The notes under the pieces were generated by a model. It did not search any database and was not told the DNA's origin. It saw only the letters and a program-made list of their open reading frames with translations. Below, piece after piece: positions 17,310 to 26,713 of a stretch of DNA of 57,133 bases. Origin of the DNA: Alphaproteobacteria bacterium (GTDB lineage: Bacteria > Pseudomonadota > Alphaproteobacteria > UBA2966); assembly GCA_021296255.1 (NCBI GenBank), contig JAGWAU010000011.1, forward strand, positions 23,682 to 80,814, in the 5' to 3' direction. How positions within the stretch are numbered: position 1 is the stretch's first letter; every line of letters starts with the position of its first letter. Made by a program: the position numbers and the translations under genes.

Positions 17310-18398
17310 CTAGCCCGGGACGATTGTCGCCCGCGCCAATTCCCGGCGCGCCGAGCTTTCGATGGCTTCCTGCACCTGATCGAGGGTGAACCTCCTATCG
17401 AGCAACTTGTCGAAGGAATAGCGGTCCCGGGTCCGATCGAGGAACCGCAGGGCCTCGCGCAGGTACCTGGGATGGTAGCGAATGACCCCCTTCATGGTGA
17501 CGAGCTTGCGCACGGCGACCGCCGGATCGAAGTCGCACGGGCGCCCGAAGCCGATCGACCCGATCAGGATATAGGTGCCGCCGACGCCGATCATGTCCAG
17601 GCCTTCGGGGATGACCTCGGAGACGCCCGTCACCTCGATGATGACCTCCGGGCCCCAGCCATCCGTGAGGTCACGGACATGCTCGGCGCGAGCCTTGCTG
17701 GAGTTGTGCTCGCTGAAGTCGATCGTGTGATCCGCGCCGAACTCGCGCGCAAGCTCCAGACGCAGCGGCACGGGATCGATGATGATCACGGTCGCGCCAC
17801 GTTCCTTGGCGACGGCGCATGCATTCAGGCCGAGACCGCCCGCACCCTGGATGACGACGTTCTGGCCGGCCTTGACGTCGGCGGCATCGACCGCCACCAG
17901 CATCTGCGACAAGGCGCAGTTGGCGGCGGCGGCTTCGCTGTCGGCTACGGTGTCCGGCACCCTGAAAAAGAACTGTCCCGGGTGGACGTAGTAGTGGGTC
18001 GCGAAGGTCGCGCCATGGAAATGCGGCGCCGTGTCCTGCTGCATGAAGTACGTGAATGCATGCTCGCAGTGACTGGGGTATCCCTTCAGGCAGGCGGGGC
18101 ATTTCATGCAATTGATCGTGTAGACGGGGACGACGCGGTCTCCCACATGGATCGGCTGCCCGGCGCTATCGGTTTCGAGGCCATCGCCCAGCTCGATGAT
18201 GCGCCCGATCATCTCGTGGCCGAGTCCACCCTCCCGCATCATCGGATGGTGGCCGTTGAACAGGTGGATTTCCGATCCGCAAACGTTGGTCTGTATCACT
18301 TCCAGCAGGGCCGCCCCCGGCTCGATCTTCGAGGGGAGATCGTATTCCCGGATGGAGATCTTTCCCGGCTCATCCATGTAGGCCATGCGTCCCTTCAT
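17310..18398 (-). CDS. Zinc-dependent alcohol dehydrogenase (MDR superfamily)
   Basis: This 362-residue medium-chain dehydrogenase has catalytic-zinc residues Cys40 (NVCGSE) and GHE (60-62), the structural-zinc cluster C97-x2-C100-x2-C103-x7-C111 and the dinucleotide motif GAGGLG (185-190). It oxidises or reduces an alcohol or polyol with NAD(P). ATG at 18398 is chosen because the homologous region begins there. The frame also opens at 18434 and 18446 within a tandem duplication of the ribosome-binding-site region (see the repeat at 18406-18436). The gene is divergent from the paired unknown genes. Confidence 0.88.
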   Translation of the reverse strand: MKGRMAYMDEPGKISIREYDLPSKIEPGAALLEVIQTNVCGSEIHLFNGHHPMMREGGLGHEMIGRIIELGDGLETDSAGQPIHVGDRVVPVYTINCMKCPACLKGYPSHCEHAFTYFMQQDTAPHFHGATFATHYYVHPGQFFFRVPDTVADSEAAAANCALSQMLVAVDAADVKAGQNVVIQGAGGLGLNACAVAKERGATVIIIDPVPLRLELAREFGADHTIDFSEHNSSKARAEHVRDLTDGWGPEVIIEVTGVSEVIPEGLDMIGVGGTYILIGSIGFGRPCDFDPAVAVRKLVTMKGVIRYHPRYLREALRFLDRTRDRYSFDKLLDRRFTLDQVQEAIESSARRELARATIVPG

Positions 18399-18405
18399 CG
18401 ACTTT

Positions 18406-18436
18406 CCCTTCCCGGCATTGCCCTTTCCCGGCATTG
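18406..18436 (-). repeat. Tandem 15-16 bp repeat over the ADH ribosome-binding site
   Basis: CCCTTCCCGGCATTG (18406-18420) is followed directly by CCCTTTCCCGGCATTG (18421-18436). Read on the minus strand this duplicates a GGGAAGGG ribosome-binding-like element and an ATG, just upstream of the chosen start of the alcohol dehydrogenase. Confidence 0.6.
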
Positions 18437-18621
18437 TTCGGAGCATAAGCGGATCAGGACGTCCTGACAGCCCTTACCGGAGGGCCGCTGCCATTCCCGC
18501 CGCGGTCGGCATCTTGAGCCGATCTTCGGCGGCGACTGGTCTAGCGCCGGGAATTCACGTTAGAGTCCCGCTTCGACGGCCGCGGAGGAGTCGCGGGACT
18601 CGGATACATCAGGGAGGATCC

Positions 18622-19170
18622 ATGGACATCGCATCGCACCTCGAGAAGGTGAAACGGTTCGAGCGCTACAGGGCCAAGCTCGACCCGGAGAAGGAATTCG
18701 AGATGTGGTATTGGATGTCGCTCAGCGGCGGCACCAGCGCCATCAACGCCGCGCTGCACGCGGCGGAATTGACCGATGACGGCGACTACTTCTGCACTCA
18801 GTCGGTCGACGTCTACATGCAGGGCGGCAAGCACGACAAACCGGAGTCCTGGACACCCAGGTTCATGTGGGATGTCGACCTCATCCACATCCACATGCCG
18901 GAGATCTCCAAGCCGCTGACGCCCAAGCTCGAGAAAGCCTACGCGGCGATGCAGGTGATCGAGGACGTGCGCGACCCCTGTGTCCGCGGCGGCAAGAAGA
19001 TCACCAAGAAGATCGTCCGCGACGTCGACGCCGCGTACACGACCGCCGTGACCTTGTGCCGGGAAGTCGTCGAGGAAGCGGGCGTCGGGGAGAAGAAGTC
19101 TGCGGCGAAGCCGCGGAGCACCGCGCGGAGGTCCGCTTCACGCCCGAGCGCCGCAGGGAGGACGCGCTGA
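18622..19170 (+). CDS. Unknown small protein, first of a coupled pair
   Basis: I do not recognise this 182-residue protein. It is largely helical in character, with FEMWYWMSLSGGTSAINAAL (about 27-46), an acidic stretch, a second helical part near 100-150 (LEKAYAAMQVIEDVRDP) and a basic Ser/Arg/Lys-rich tail from about 157, which could bind nucleic acid. AGGGAGG precedes ATG 18622. It shares order and spacing of elements with the next protein (INAALH versus FNVALH, VRDPCVRGG versus ASRALYVRGN), so the two may be distant paralogues. The stop overlaps the next ATG by one base (TGATG), so they should be co-translated and may form a complex. Confidence 0.75.
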   Translation: MDIASHLEKVKRFERYRAKLDPEKEFEMWYWMSLSGGTSAINAALHAAELTDDGDYFCTQSVDVYMQGGKHDKPESWTPRFMWDVDLIHIHMPEISKPLTPKLEKAYAAMQVIEDVRDPCVRGGKKITKKIVRDVDAAYTTAVTLCREVVEEAGVGEKKSAAKPRSTARRSASRPSAAGRTR

Positions 19171-19574
19171 TGACCCCCGAATTCCACCGCGACAAGGCGA
19201 ACATGATCACGCGCGCCATGCGTCATTTCACGACGCGGGACTACGAAGCCGTCATCGAGGGGTGCATGCTTGCCGGCACGCACTGGTTCAACGTCGCCTT
19301 GCACAAGTTCGGCCTGCGACCGGACCATCATGACGTGATGCACGCCGAGTACCTGCATGCCGCCGATCGGACCCGAATCAGCATCGTCGCGCCGCAGATT
19401 CTCGAGGCGCTCGACGAGATCGAAGCCTCCCGGGCGCTATACGTGCGCGGCAACGTGAAGAACGGCGGACGGGCGGCACGCCGGGCCATGAGGAACCTCG
19501 ACATCATCAAGCGGACAGCCCAGAAGGCGCGTCCCATCAACAAGGGGAGAGGCGTCTCGCCCAACCCCGGATAG
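19170..19574 (+). CDS. Unknown small protein, second of a coupled pair
   Basis: This 134-residue protein is also unrecognised. Its landmarks are CMLAGTHWFNVALHKFGLRP, an HxxH-like HHDVMH, APQILEALDEIEASRALYV and a basic C-terminus (RAMRNLDIIKRTAQKARP). The general look, an all-helical protein with conserved Arg and His, recalls HEPN-type domains. The R-x4-6-H nuclease motif is not evident, so I do not claim the family. The start at 19170 overlaps the upstream stop. Confidence 0.72.
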   Translation: MTPEFHRDKANMITRAMRHFTTRDYEAVIEGCMLAGTHWFNVALHKFGLRPDHHDVMHAEYLHAADRTRISIVAPQILEALDEIEASRALYVRGNVKNGGRAARRAMRNLDIIKRTAQKARPINKGRGVSPNPG

Positions 19575-19650
19575 AAGCGCCGGCGGCCGGGGTGTTTCCC
19601 GAGAAGCGGATGACGGGCGGGCCAGTGCGAACGAGCGGTGAGGCACCGCC

Positions 19651-21147
19651 CTATTCCGCGGCCCTCGGCTGGACGAGGAGGCCCGCCGCCTCGTCCGCTA
19701 TCACGGTGCCTTCGAAAAACCGGGGGTTCATGCCGCCGTGGAGGCGAACCGTATTCGTGAAGGTGAAGTCCCGGAAGTCGTCGACCGTCACGACCTCGCG
19801 CTCGACGAGTTCGTAGGCCTCCGCCAGCACCGTCGAGGCGTCCTGCACGTCCCAGTGACCGATGTCGGAACTGAACATGGCGTTGAGGCGGGCGCCGAGC
19901 GCGTTGACGCGGGTGTCGAAGGCCCAGGCGACACCCCTGTCGTCCGCCTCGCAGCCGAAGTAGAAACAGGGCACGAAGAGATCGTGGATATCCTGCTTCG
20001 TCCGGACGGCGCAGGCGGCCCACTCGTCCAGATCGCCGGGATCCTCGGGTTGGATGAAATACTCCGGACCGTCCAGGGAGCCCGTCTCACGGACCTTCCT
20101 GACGATGCGCTCGTCGCCGTAGCGCTCGGCGTATTCGACCAATGCCCGGTGGTCGATCCTGGCCGGGTCGAGATTGGCTTTCATGGCCCCGAGATTGCGC
20201 TTCTCCCAGTGCTCCATCAGGCCATGGTAGAGAGCGACCGCCCAGCCGACTCCGCACTCCAGGAATCCGACGTTGAGCTCCGGAAAGCGCCGCGTGACGC
20301 CGCCCAGGAACAGGGCTTTCGCCGACGTTTCAGAGGCATCGGCGAAGTGACCGATATGATTGTAGTTGTAGCTCGAGATGGACGTGCGATGGGACAAGCC
20401 GATGGCGTGGCTGTGCATGGTGGGTGCTATGCCGAGTTCGACGCATTTGGCCCAGAAGGGGTCGTAGTCGTATTCGCTGTCGAGACCCAACGGGTCGACC
20501 CAATATGAGTTCTCCTCGGCCGACATGGCGCGAAGCCCCGCATTTGCCGCGCCTGCGGGGCGCCGGACGATACCGTTCACCATGGCGAGCCTCATGCCGA
20601 GCCCGTTGACCGCGAATTCGAGTTCCTCGATGGCCTCGTCGGGGGTATTGGTCGGGATGGTCGCGGCCGGAACGATGCGGTCCTCGTACCCCCGGTAGAG
20701 ATCCGCCGTCATGACGTTGGCGGCACGGATGAAGCCCCGCCGCATCTCGTCGTCGGCAATGCCCATGAGCATGAGACAGATCGTCGGATAGGCGAGGGTG
20801 AGGTCGATGCCGAACTCGTCCATCCTGGCGCGCCAGGCGCCAGGAATCATGGCCGCCGCCCGGTCGGCGGAGTTCGCGGTGGGCAAGGCCCAGAAGGGCG
20901 GGCGGTTGACGCGCTTGTGACGGCGTTCCTCCGGTGACATGTGGTACCAGGCCCAGAAGCGCCCATCGCCGACCATCTCGCGATAGCGTCCGGCGAGGTC
21001 GGCGCCGCAGACGTCCCGGATGTAGTCGATCAGGATCGGCTCGATCTCGATGAAATGCCCGTCCGTGTCGATGACGGGATGATCGAGACGCGACCTGACT
21101 GCAGCGCCTTCCGACATGCGTTCCTGGCGAGGGGCAGCGTCGCTCAT
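19651..21147 (-). CDS. Amidohydrolase-2 family protein
   Basis: This 498-residue protein is from the longer branch of the amidohydrolase_2 family. It has VIDTDGHFIEIEP (25-37), TMHSHAIGLS (about 242) and FLECGVGWAVALYHGLMEHW, with a late SSDIGHWDV in the same place as the HWD of the 12035-13216 protein. The enzyme is probably a metal-dependent hydrolase or decarboxylase of an aromatic or other organic acid. GGAAGGATC precedes ATG 21147. It stands alone on its strand, and its substrate cannot be inferred. Confidence 0.85.
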   Translation of the reverse strand: MSDAAPRQERMSEGAAVRSRLDHPVIDTDGHFIEIEPILIDYIRDVCGADLAGRYREMVGDGRFWAWYHMSPEERRHKRVNRPPFWALPTANSADRAAAMIPGAWRARMDEFGIDLTLAYPTICLMLMGIADDEMRRGFIRAANVMTADLYRGYEDRIVPAATIPTNTPDEAIEELEFAVNGLGMRLAMVNGIVRRPAGAANAGLRAMSAEENSYWVDPLGLDSEYDYDPFWAKCVELGIAPTMHSHAIGLSHRTSISSYNYNHIGHFADASETSAKALFLGGVTRRFPELNVGFLECGVGWAVALYHGLMEHWEKRNLGAMKANLDPARIDHRALVEYAERYGDERIVRKVRETGSLDGPEYFIQPEDPGDLDEWAACAVRTKQDIHDLFVPCFYFGCEADDRGVAWAFDTRVNALGARLNAMFSSDIGHWDVQDASTVLAEAYELVEREVVTVDDFRDFTFTNTVRLHGGMNPRFFEGTVIADEAAGLLVQPRAAE

Positions 21148-21512
21148 GACCGATCCTTCCTATGCTTCGGGGCGTTTGTGCTCCGAGGTTTCAAGTTACC
21201 TCAGCCATTCTCCGTCTGCAGGCTTCCTCCGCCTCTTCCCGCACGTGACCCGGTCCTGACTGGTTGCTCCCGCCCGCGACGCGGAGTCGCGTATGCGCCC
21301 CGATGGACGACCAGGAGAATGACCGTGACGGAGTATGTCGGCTTCGACGTATCAACGGAAGAGCATCCCGGGGTGAACCCCGATTCTCGTCTGGCCTGAC
21401 CGGACGCCGCGTGCTATCGGCCGGGCGGGGGCACGCCGGCGCGGAAGTCGGTTAAGATGGCCGTCCGGAGCGGTTCGGCGCCAGGGGGGAGCATGACAGC
21501 GGATGTAGAGGC
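21148..21512. other. Divergent intergenic region with a possible IS110 trace
   Basis: This holds the promoters of the amidohydrolase and the efflux operon. A 24-codon reading at 21327-21401 begins MTEYVGFDVSTEE, which resembles the first residues of IS110-family transposases (MxYVGxDVSxxx). It loses similarity at once. If real it is only a relic of an insertion end; the match is too short to be sure. Confidence 0.3.
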
Positions 21513-22622
21513 ATGAGGCGTGGGGTGCGGTCGTTTCTGATCGTGATACTCGTCCTGGCGGCGCTGGGTGGTGGCAGCGTATACGGCTGGCAATGGTGGT
21601 TGACCGGGCGGTTGATCGAAAAGACCGACAATGCGTTCATCCACGCTGACATCACGGCGGTCAGCCCGAAGGTCGGCGGGTACGTCTCCGAGGTTCTCGT
21701 CGACGACAACGTCTCCGTGGCCGCCGGCGATGTTCTCCTGCGCATCGAGGACTCTTCCTTCCGGGCGGAAGTCGCGCGGGCCCGGGCGGAACTTGCCGAG
21801 AAGCGGGCCGCCCTCGCCAACCTGGACCAGCGGCGGGCGCTCCAGACCGCTCTCATCAGCGAGGCCGAGGCCGCGGTCCGCGCGGCACAGGCCAACGCCG
21901 ACCGAAGCCTCAAGGAACTCAGGCGCGCAGGCGCTCTGGCCGACCAGGGATGGGCCACCCGACGGCGTCACGACGATGCGGTGGCGGAAGAACGCGGCGC
22001 GGAGGCCGAAGTCGCACGCGCGCGGGCGCGCCTTACGGCGGAGAAACGGCAGCGCGCGGTCATCGACTCCGAAAGAGCCGAAGTCGAGGCCGAGATCGAG
22101 CGGTCCGAGGCGGAACTGACTCTGGCCGAAATCAATCTTCGCCACACCGTCGTCAACGCGCCCGCTTCCGGTGTCGTCGGCAATCTCCGGGTCGAACGGG
22201 GGGAATACGTGCGGCCCGGCGCAAGGCTCGCCGCGGTCGTTCCCCTGCAGGACGTTTGGATCGTCGCCAACTACAAGGAAACGCAGCTCATCCGGATGAA
22301 GCCCGGTCAACAGGTGGTGGTGGAGGTCGACACCTTTCCGGGCGTGACCGTGCAGGGCCGTGTCGACAGCGTGTCGCCTGCCAGCGGAGCCCAATTCAGC
22401 TTGCTGCCCCCCGACAACGCGACGGGCAATTACACCAAGGTCGTTCAGCGCATTCCCGTGAAGATCGTTCTGGAGCCCGGGCACGCTTTGGAAGGCCGGT
22501 TGCGGCCGGGAATGTCGGTGGTTACCCGGGTCGACACGCGGACCGAGGCGCAGCGCAAGCGCTCGGCGCGCGGCCTCCGTGGCTTGGCGGTCGATGCGAC
22601 GACGCGGGAGGGCGGCAATTGA
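21513..22622 (+). CDS. EmrA/HlyD-type membrane fusion protein
   Basis: This 369-residue periplasmic adaptor has one N-terminal transmembrane segment (about 7-25), a barrel-sandwich region with KTDNAFIHADITAVSPKVGG and GDVLLRIEDSSF, a long charged coiled coil (about 88-205) and a C-terminal beta-barrel part (VVPLQDVWIVANYKETQLIR). This is the EmrA pattern. It would link the following permease to an outer-membrane factor not encoded here. Its stop overlaps the next start. Confidence 0.9.
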   Translation: MRRGVRSFLIVILVLAALGGGSVYGWQWWLTGRLIEKTDNAFIHADITAVSPKVGGYVSEVLVDDNVSVAAGDVLLRIEDSSFRAEVARARAELAEKRAALANLDQRRALQTALISEAEAAVRAAQANADRSLKELRRAGALADQGWATRRRHDDAVAEERGAEAEVARARARLTAEKRQRAVIDSERAEVEAEIERSEAELTLAEINLRHTVVNAPASGVVGNLRVERGEYVRPGARLAAVVPLQDVWIVANYKETQLIRMKPGQQVVVEVDTFPGVTVQGRVDSVSPASGAQFSLLPPDNATGNYTKVVQRIPVKIVLEPGHALEGRLRPGMSVVTRVDTRTEAQRKRSARGLRGLAVDATTREGGN

Positions 22623-24223
22623 CGCCGCCCGCGGTGGCGGAGGGCGCACCCGAAGGGTCAACGGCAACACGGTCTTCGGATTTGGCGGAGCGGGAGAACG
22701 TCACGCTCCGTCAATGGATTGCCGTTTTCGGCGCCATTGCCGGCTCGTTCGTCGCCGTACTCAACATCCAGATTACCAATGCCTCGCTGCGTGAGATCCA
22801 GGGAGCCCTGTCGGCGACTCTGACCGAAGCTTCCTGGATCACCACCGCCTACGTCGCATCTTCGCTCGTCTCCATGCCGCTCACCGGCTGGTTCGTGCGT
22901 GTCTTCTCGGTGCGGACCTACGTGGTCTGGAACATGGCGTTGTTCATGATTTCGGTCGTGGGCTGCGCACTGGCCTGGGACCTCGAGGCGATGATTGGCA
23001 TGCGTTTCGTCAGCGGCTTTTTCGGCGGCGCGCTCATCCCGATGTCCATGTACATCGTGCTGATCACCCTGCCGGTGGCGAAGCGGCCGGTCGCCTTCAT
23101 GTTTTGGGGGATCGCCATCGCCCTTGCCCCGTCGATGGGGCCGGCGCTCGGCGGTTGGTTGACCGAGGAATTCTCTTGGACCCTGGTATTTTACGTGCAA
23201 CTGATCCCGTCGGCGTTCGTCCTGGTGGCGCTTCTCATTTGTCTCGACCCGTCGCCCCGCCAGCTCGCGCTGCTGCGGAGGGTCAATTGGCTGAGCATCA
23301 TGTTCATGGCGACGGGCCTGCTGCTGCTGATCATCGTGCTGGAGGAAGGTAATCGCAACGACTGGTTCGAATCGCAATTCATCACGCGTTTGACAATGAT
23401 TTCAGCGTTGCTGCTGACCGTTTTCCTGCTCGTCCAGCTCTTCCATCGCGACCCTTACATCAACCTTCGACTTTATGCCCGCCGCGATTTCCTCATGTGC
23501 TGCATCGTCGCCGCCGCGTTCGGGGTGGGGGTGTTCGGAGCGCAATTCACGATCGCGCTGTATCTGATCCAGGTTCCTCAGTACACCGCGGGACAGGTCG
23601 GCACCGTCCTGATGTGGATCGGATTCCCGCAATTCGTCTCGGGACTCCTGGTGCTGTGGTTGATACCCCGGGTCGACAACCGGATGTTGATGGGATTCGG
23701 CTGCGCCCTGTTCGCTGCGAGCTGTTTCCTCAACATCGGCATGAGCTACGACACCGGATACTGGGATCTGATGGTCATCAACGTGATCCGCGGTTTCGGC
23801 CAACCCTTCATCATGGTCGTGGTGGCGGCAGTCGCCACGGCGGCGATGGAGGCGTCCAACCAGGGGTCGGCGGCGGCCTTGATCAATTGGACCCGGGACC
23901 TCGCCGGAGCGATCGCCATCGCGTCCCTCAAGACGGGGATCGTCCGGCGTTCCGAATTTCACGCGGACCATGTCAGCGAACACGTGTCGTCCGCGGACCC
24001 GGAGACGGCATCCCGTCTGGAGCTGCTCACGCAACGTTTTCTCGACTACACGGGCGACCTGCAGCAGGCGCGGGACCAAGCCGTCGCGGCTCTCAATACG
24101 CTCGTAGAGCGGGAGTCGCTCATCATGGCCTACAACGACATGTTCTACGGCATCGGGGTCGTGTTCGTGATCGCCACGCTCGCCTGCTTTCTCATTCGCC
24201 GGCCGGCTCGCCGCGGGGGCTGA
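22619..24223 (+). CDS. EmrB/QacA-type MFS drug efflux permease (DHA2)
   Basis: This is a 534-residue permease with about 14 transmembrane segments, the size of DHA2 transporters. The first-helix pattern FVAVLNIQITNASLREIQG and WITTAYVASSLVSMPLTGW (motif C region) place it with EmrB. It exports drugs, uncouplers or fatty acids by proton antiport, with the EmrA-like partner. A TTG at 22619 overlaps the upstream stop (TTGA), and a GTG at 22634 is the alternative start. The frame remains open far upstream, but that reading lies antisense or out of phase in the emrA-like gene and is not coding. Confidence 0.9.
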   Translation: MTPPAVAEGAPEGSTATRSSDLAERENVTLRQWIAVFGAIAGSFVAVLNIQITNASLREIQGALSATLTEASWITTAYVASSLVSMPLTGWFVRVFSVRTYVVWNMALFMISVVGCALAWDLEAMIGMRFVSGFFGGALIPMSMYIVLITLPVAKRPVAFMFWGIAIALAPSMGPALGGWLTEEFSWTLVFYVQLIPSAFVLVALLICLDPSPRQLALLRRVNWLSIMFMATGLLLLIIVLEEGNRNDWFESQFITRLTMISALLLTVFLLVQLFHRDPYINLRLYARRDFLMCCIVAAAFGVGVFGAQFTIALYLIQVPQYTAGQVGTVLMWIGFPQFVSGLLVLWLIPRVDNRMLMGFGCALFAASCFLNIGMSYDTGYWDLMVINVIRGFGQPFIMVVVAAVATAAMEASNQGSAAALINWTRDLAGAIAIASLKTGIVRRSEFHADHVSEHVSSADPETASRLELLTQRFLDYTGDLQQARDQAVAALNTLVERESLIMAYNDMFYGIGVVFVIATLACFLIRRPARRGG

Positions 24224-24356
24224 GTGAGCCCGCCGTGGAGGGCCGGAATCTCGCCAAGTCCCGCCTCTTCACGCCAAGTCCCACCGTCCGGGCGCCCGCG
24301 GAGAGACAGGCGGGACCATTGTCACTAGGATGCGCAGGTTGTCCGCAACGGGCGAA

Positions 24357-24824
24357 ATGGCCATGATCCGGTTGCGAAGACTGATTTCCGCCGCCGCCGT
24401 TCTGCTGCTGTTCAACGCTGCGCCGCCGGCGGCATCCGCGGACTCGAACCCGGCGGCCGGGACCCTGACGCGGGCCGACCGTGACGCGATCCGGGCGGTG
24501 ATCGAGGAGCAGCTCGAGGCTTTTCGGCGCGACGACGCCGAGGCGGCCTTCGGACTCGCCGCGCCGGGCATCCAACACACCTTCGTCACGCCCGAGCGCT
24601 TCATGATCATGGTCAGGCGGGGCTATCGGCAGGTCTACCGGCCCTCGGTGGTGGAATTCCGCGAACTCCGTCACGTGGAAGACGTAGGCCCGGTACAGTC
24701 CGTCTACTTCGAAGGGCAGGACGGAGACGCCGTGATGGCGCTTTACCCCATGGAGCGCCAGCCCGACGGTTCCTGGCGCATCAACGGCTGCCACCTCGTC
24801 GAGTCGAGTGAGCGCCGGGTTTAG
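24357..24824 (+). CDS. DUF4864 secreted protein
   Basis: This protein of 155 residues has a signal peptide (RLISAAAVLLLFNAAPPAAS then ADS) and a DUF4864-like domain: IRAVIEEQLEAFRRDDAEAA, the FMIMVRRGYRQVYRP element and a final SWRINGCHLV. The fold is related to SnoaL/NTF2-like proteins and the family function is unknown. It is probably periplasmic. The frame is open from 24330; the ATG at 24357 or 24363 gives a normal signal peptide. It converges with the acetolactate-synthase-like gene. Confidence 0.8.
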   Translation: MAMIRLRRLISAAAVLLLFNAAPPAASADSNPAAGTLTRADRDAIRAVIEEQLEAFRRDDAEAAFGLAAPGIQHTFVTPERFMIMVRRGYRQVYRPSVVEFRELRHVEDVGPVQSVYFEGQDGDAVMALYPMERQPDGSWRINGCHLVESSERRV

Positions 24825-24844
24825 CGCGGCGCCGACGGGCGTCG

Positions 24845-26509
24845 TCAGATCGAGAAGTTGAGGTTGCCCAGCCGCCGGGTCAGCTTCGTGTTCTCGCCGT
24901 AATCCACCGGCACCGCGATCAAGGCGGGACCGTTCTGACGGAACGACTCCTCGACCGCGGGCTTGAGCTCGTCGGACGACGAGATGGATTTTCCCCAGAT
25001 TCCGAACGCTTTCGCCAAGTGATCGAAGTCCGGGTTGTTGAACGCGAGGTGCGAATGACGGCCGTCGAAGGCGTTTTGCTGCTTCCACTTGATGAGACCG
25101 TACTCGCCGTCGCACCAGACCATGATCGTGACCGGCAGCTTGTAGCGGGCCAGCGTCTCGACGTCCTGGACATTCATCAGGAAGCCGGCGTCACCGTTGA
25201 TGGCCAGGACGTTTCGGTCGGGATGGGCGTACTTGGCGCCCATGGCACCGGGCAGGGCGAACCCCATGGAACAGAAGCCGTTCGAGATCAGGCAGGTGTT
25301 GGCCTCGTCGCACTGGTAGTAGCGAGAGATCCACATCTTGTGCGCTCCGACGTCGGACAACAGGATGTCCCCCGGACCCATGACCTCGCGCACGTCCCAC
25401 AGGATTTTCTGCGGCTTCATCGGGAACGACGAATCGTCCTTCTCCATCGCGAAGTCATCAAGGATGGCGTCGCGGAGCTTCCGCCGGTCCGCGATGTTGA
25501 ACAGCGGCAGCCCGCCCTGATTGTCGAAACGCTCGTCGAGAGCCTCGTTGATCTGCCAGAGCGCGTCCGCGACGTCGGACGCGATGTCGACCTCCACCGG
25601 ATAACGATGATCGATCTCGGCCGGCCAGAAATCGATGTGGATGATTTTCTTGTCGACGTGCTTGTTCCAGAACTCCGGCGCGTATTCGACCAGATCGTAC
25701 CCCACCGCGATGATCAGGTCGGATTCATCCATCGCGACGTTGATGTAGTCCCGACCTTGCAGGCCCATAGTGAACAGGCAATGCGCGTCCTCCCGGGGCA
25801 CGGCTCCCTTGCCCATGAAGGTGTTGACTACGCCGATTCCAGCCTTGTGGGCGAAGCGCCGCAGTTGGTGCGCGGAGCGCTTTCGGACCGCGCCATTGCC
25901 GGCCAAGATGATTGGGCTCTCGGCCGCCGCGATGAGGTCGACGGCCTGTGTAACCGCCTTGTGATCGGCCGCCGGGCGGCGCGTCTTCCTGGCGGTCATG
26001 GGATGACCCTCGACTTCCTCTTCGGCGATGTCCTCGGGAAACTCGATGACGGCGGCGCCGGGCTTTTCGGCTTCCGCCAGTTTGAAGGCTTTGCGAACCA
26101 CCTCGGGAATGGCCGCCGGATCCCAGATGGTGTGCGCCCATTTGCTGATCGGACGGTACATGGCGATAGAGTCCATGTTCTGGTGGGACTCCTTGTGCAG
26201 CCGCCGCGTACTCGCCTGACCGATGATGCAGACGACGGGCGCGCGATCCATGTTGGCGTCCGCGACTCCGGTGACGAGGTTGGTCGCCCCCGGCCCCAGC
26301 GTGCCGAGGCATACGCCCGATTTGCCGGTCAATCTTCCATAGGCGTCGGCGGCGAAGGCCGCGGCCTGTTCGTGGCGGCACAGAACGAACTCGATGCTGC
26401 TGTCGAGCAGCGAAATCATGACATCCGCGTTCTCTTCGCCGGGGACGCCAAAAATCCGCTCGACACCCTCGGCTTCGAGGCAGCGCACGAACAGGTCGGA
26501 GGCTTTCAT
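24845..26509 (-). CDS. Acetolactate synthase-like TPP enzyme
   Basis: This 554-residue three-domain thiamine-diphosphate enzyme has an N-terminal PYR domain with the catalytic Glu in RHEQAAAFAADAYGRLTG (Glu47), a central domain around residue 200-330, and a C-terminal PP domain with INGDAGFLMNVQD, the metal and TPP motif. It most resembles the catabolic or large-subunit acetolactate synthases, which condense two pyruvates. No regulatory small subunit is adjacent, and benzaldehyde-lyase or sulfoacetaldehyde-type relatives cannot be excluded. ATG at 26509 has GAGGAG upstream; the frame extends to a TTG at 26518. Confidence 0.87.
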   Translation of the reverse strand: MKASDLFVRCLEAEGVERIFGVPGEENADVMISLLDSSIEFVLCRHEQAAAFAADAYGRLTGKSGVCLGTLGPGATNLVTGVADANMDRAPVVCIIGQASTRRLHKESHQNMDSIAMYRPISKWAHTIWDPAAIPEVVRKAFKLAEAEKPGAAVIEFPEDIAEEEVEGHPMTARKTRRPAADHKAVTQAVDLIAAAESPIILAGNGAVRKRSAHQLRRFAHKAGIGVVNTFMGKGAVPREDAHCLFTMGLQGRDYINVAMDESDLIIAVGYDLVEYAPEFWNKHVDKKIIHIDFWPAEIDHRYPVEVDIASDVADALWQINEALDERFDNQGGLPLFNIADRRKLRDAILDDFAMEKDDSSFPMKPQKILWDVREVMGPGDILLSDVGAHKMWISRYYQCDEANTCLISNGFCSMGFALPGAMGAKYAHPDRNVLAINGDAGFLMNVQDVETLARYKLPVTIMVWCDGEYGLIKWKQQNAFDGRHSHLAFNNPDFDHLAKAFGIWGKSISSSDELKPAVEESFRQNGPALIAVPVDYGENTKLTRRLGNLNFSI

Positions 26510-26713
26510 GAGGTTCAACTCCTCTCATACAAGGCAATTACGAGCGATGCGGGCTCACGGTCCCGGTGAGCGGTTGACCATCATTTTCCGGGCGCGCATA
26601 TCACGCAAGATGCACGGCACACCGAATACATTCGGCTCCGACTCCTCGAGTCCGAACCGGCAAACCCCAATCGGAAGCGCGGCCGTAGCAGGCCCGATCG
26701 GACGGGACGGCAT

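Noticed and set aside
25019..26569. Long open frame on the plus strand under the acetolactate-synthase-like gene
   Set aside because: It is the antisense of a well-conserved TPP enzyme; it has no motif of its own.
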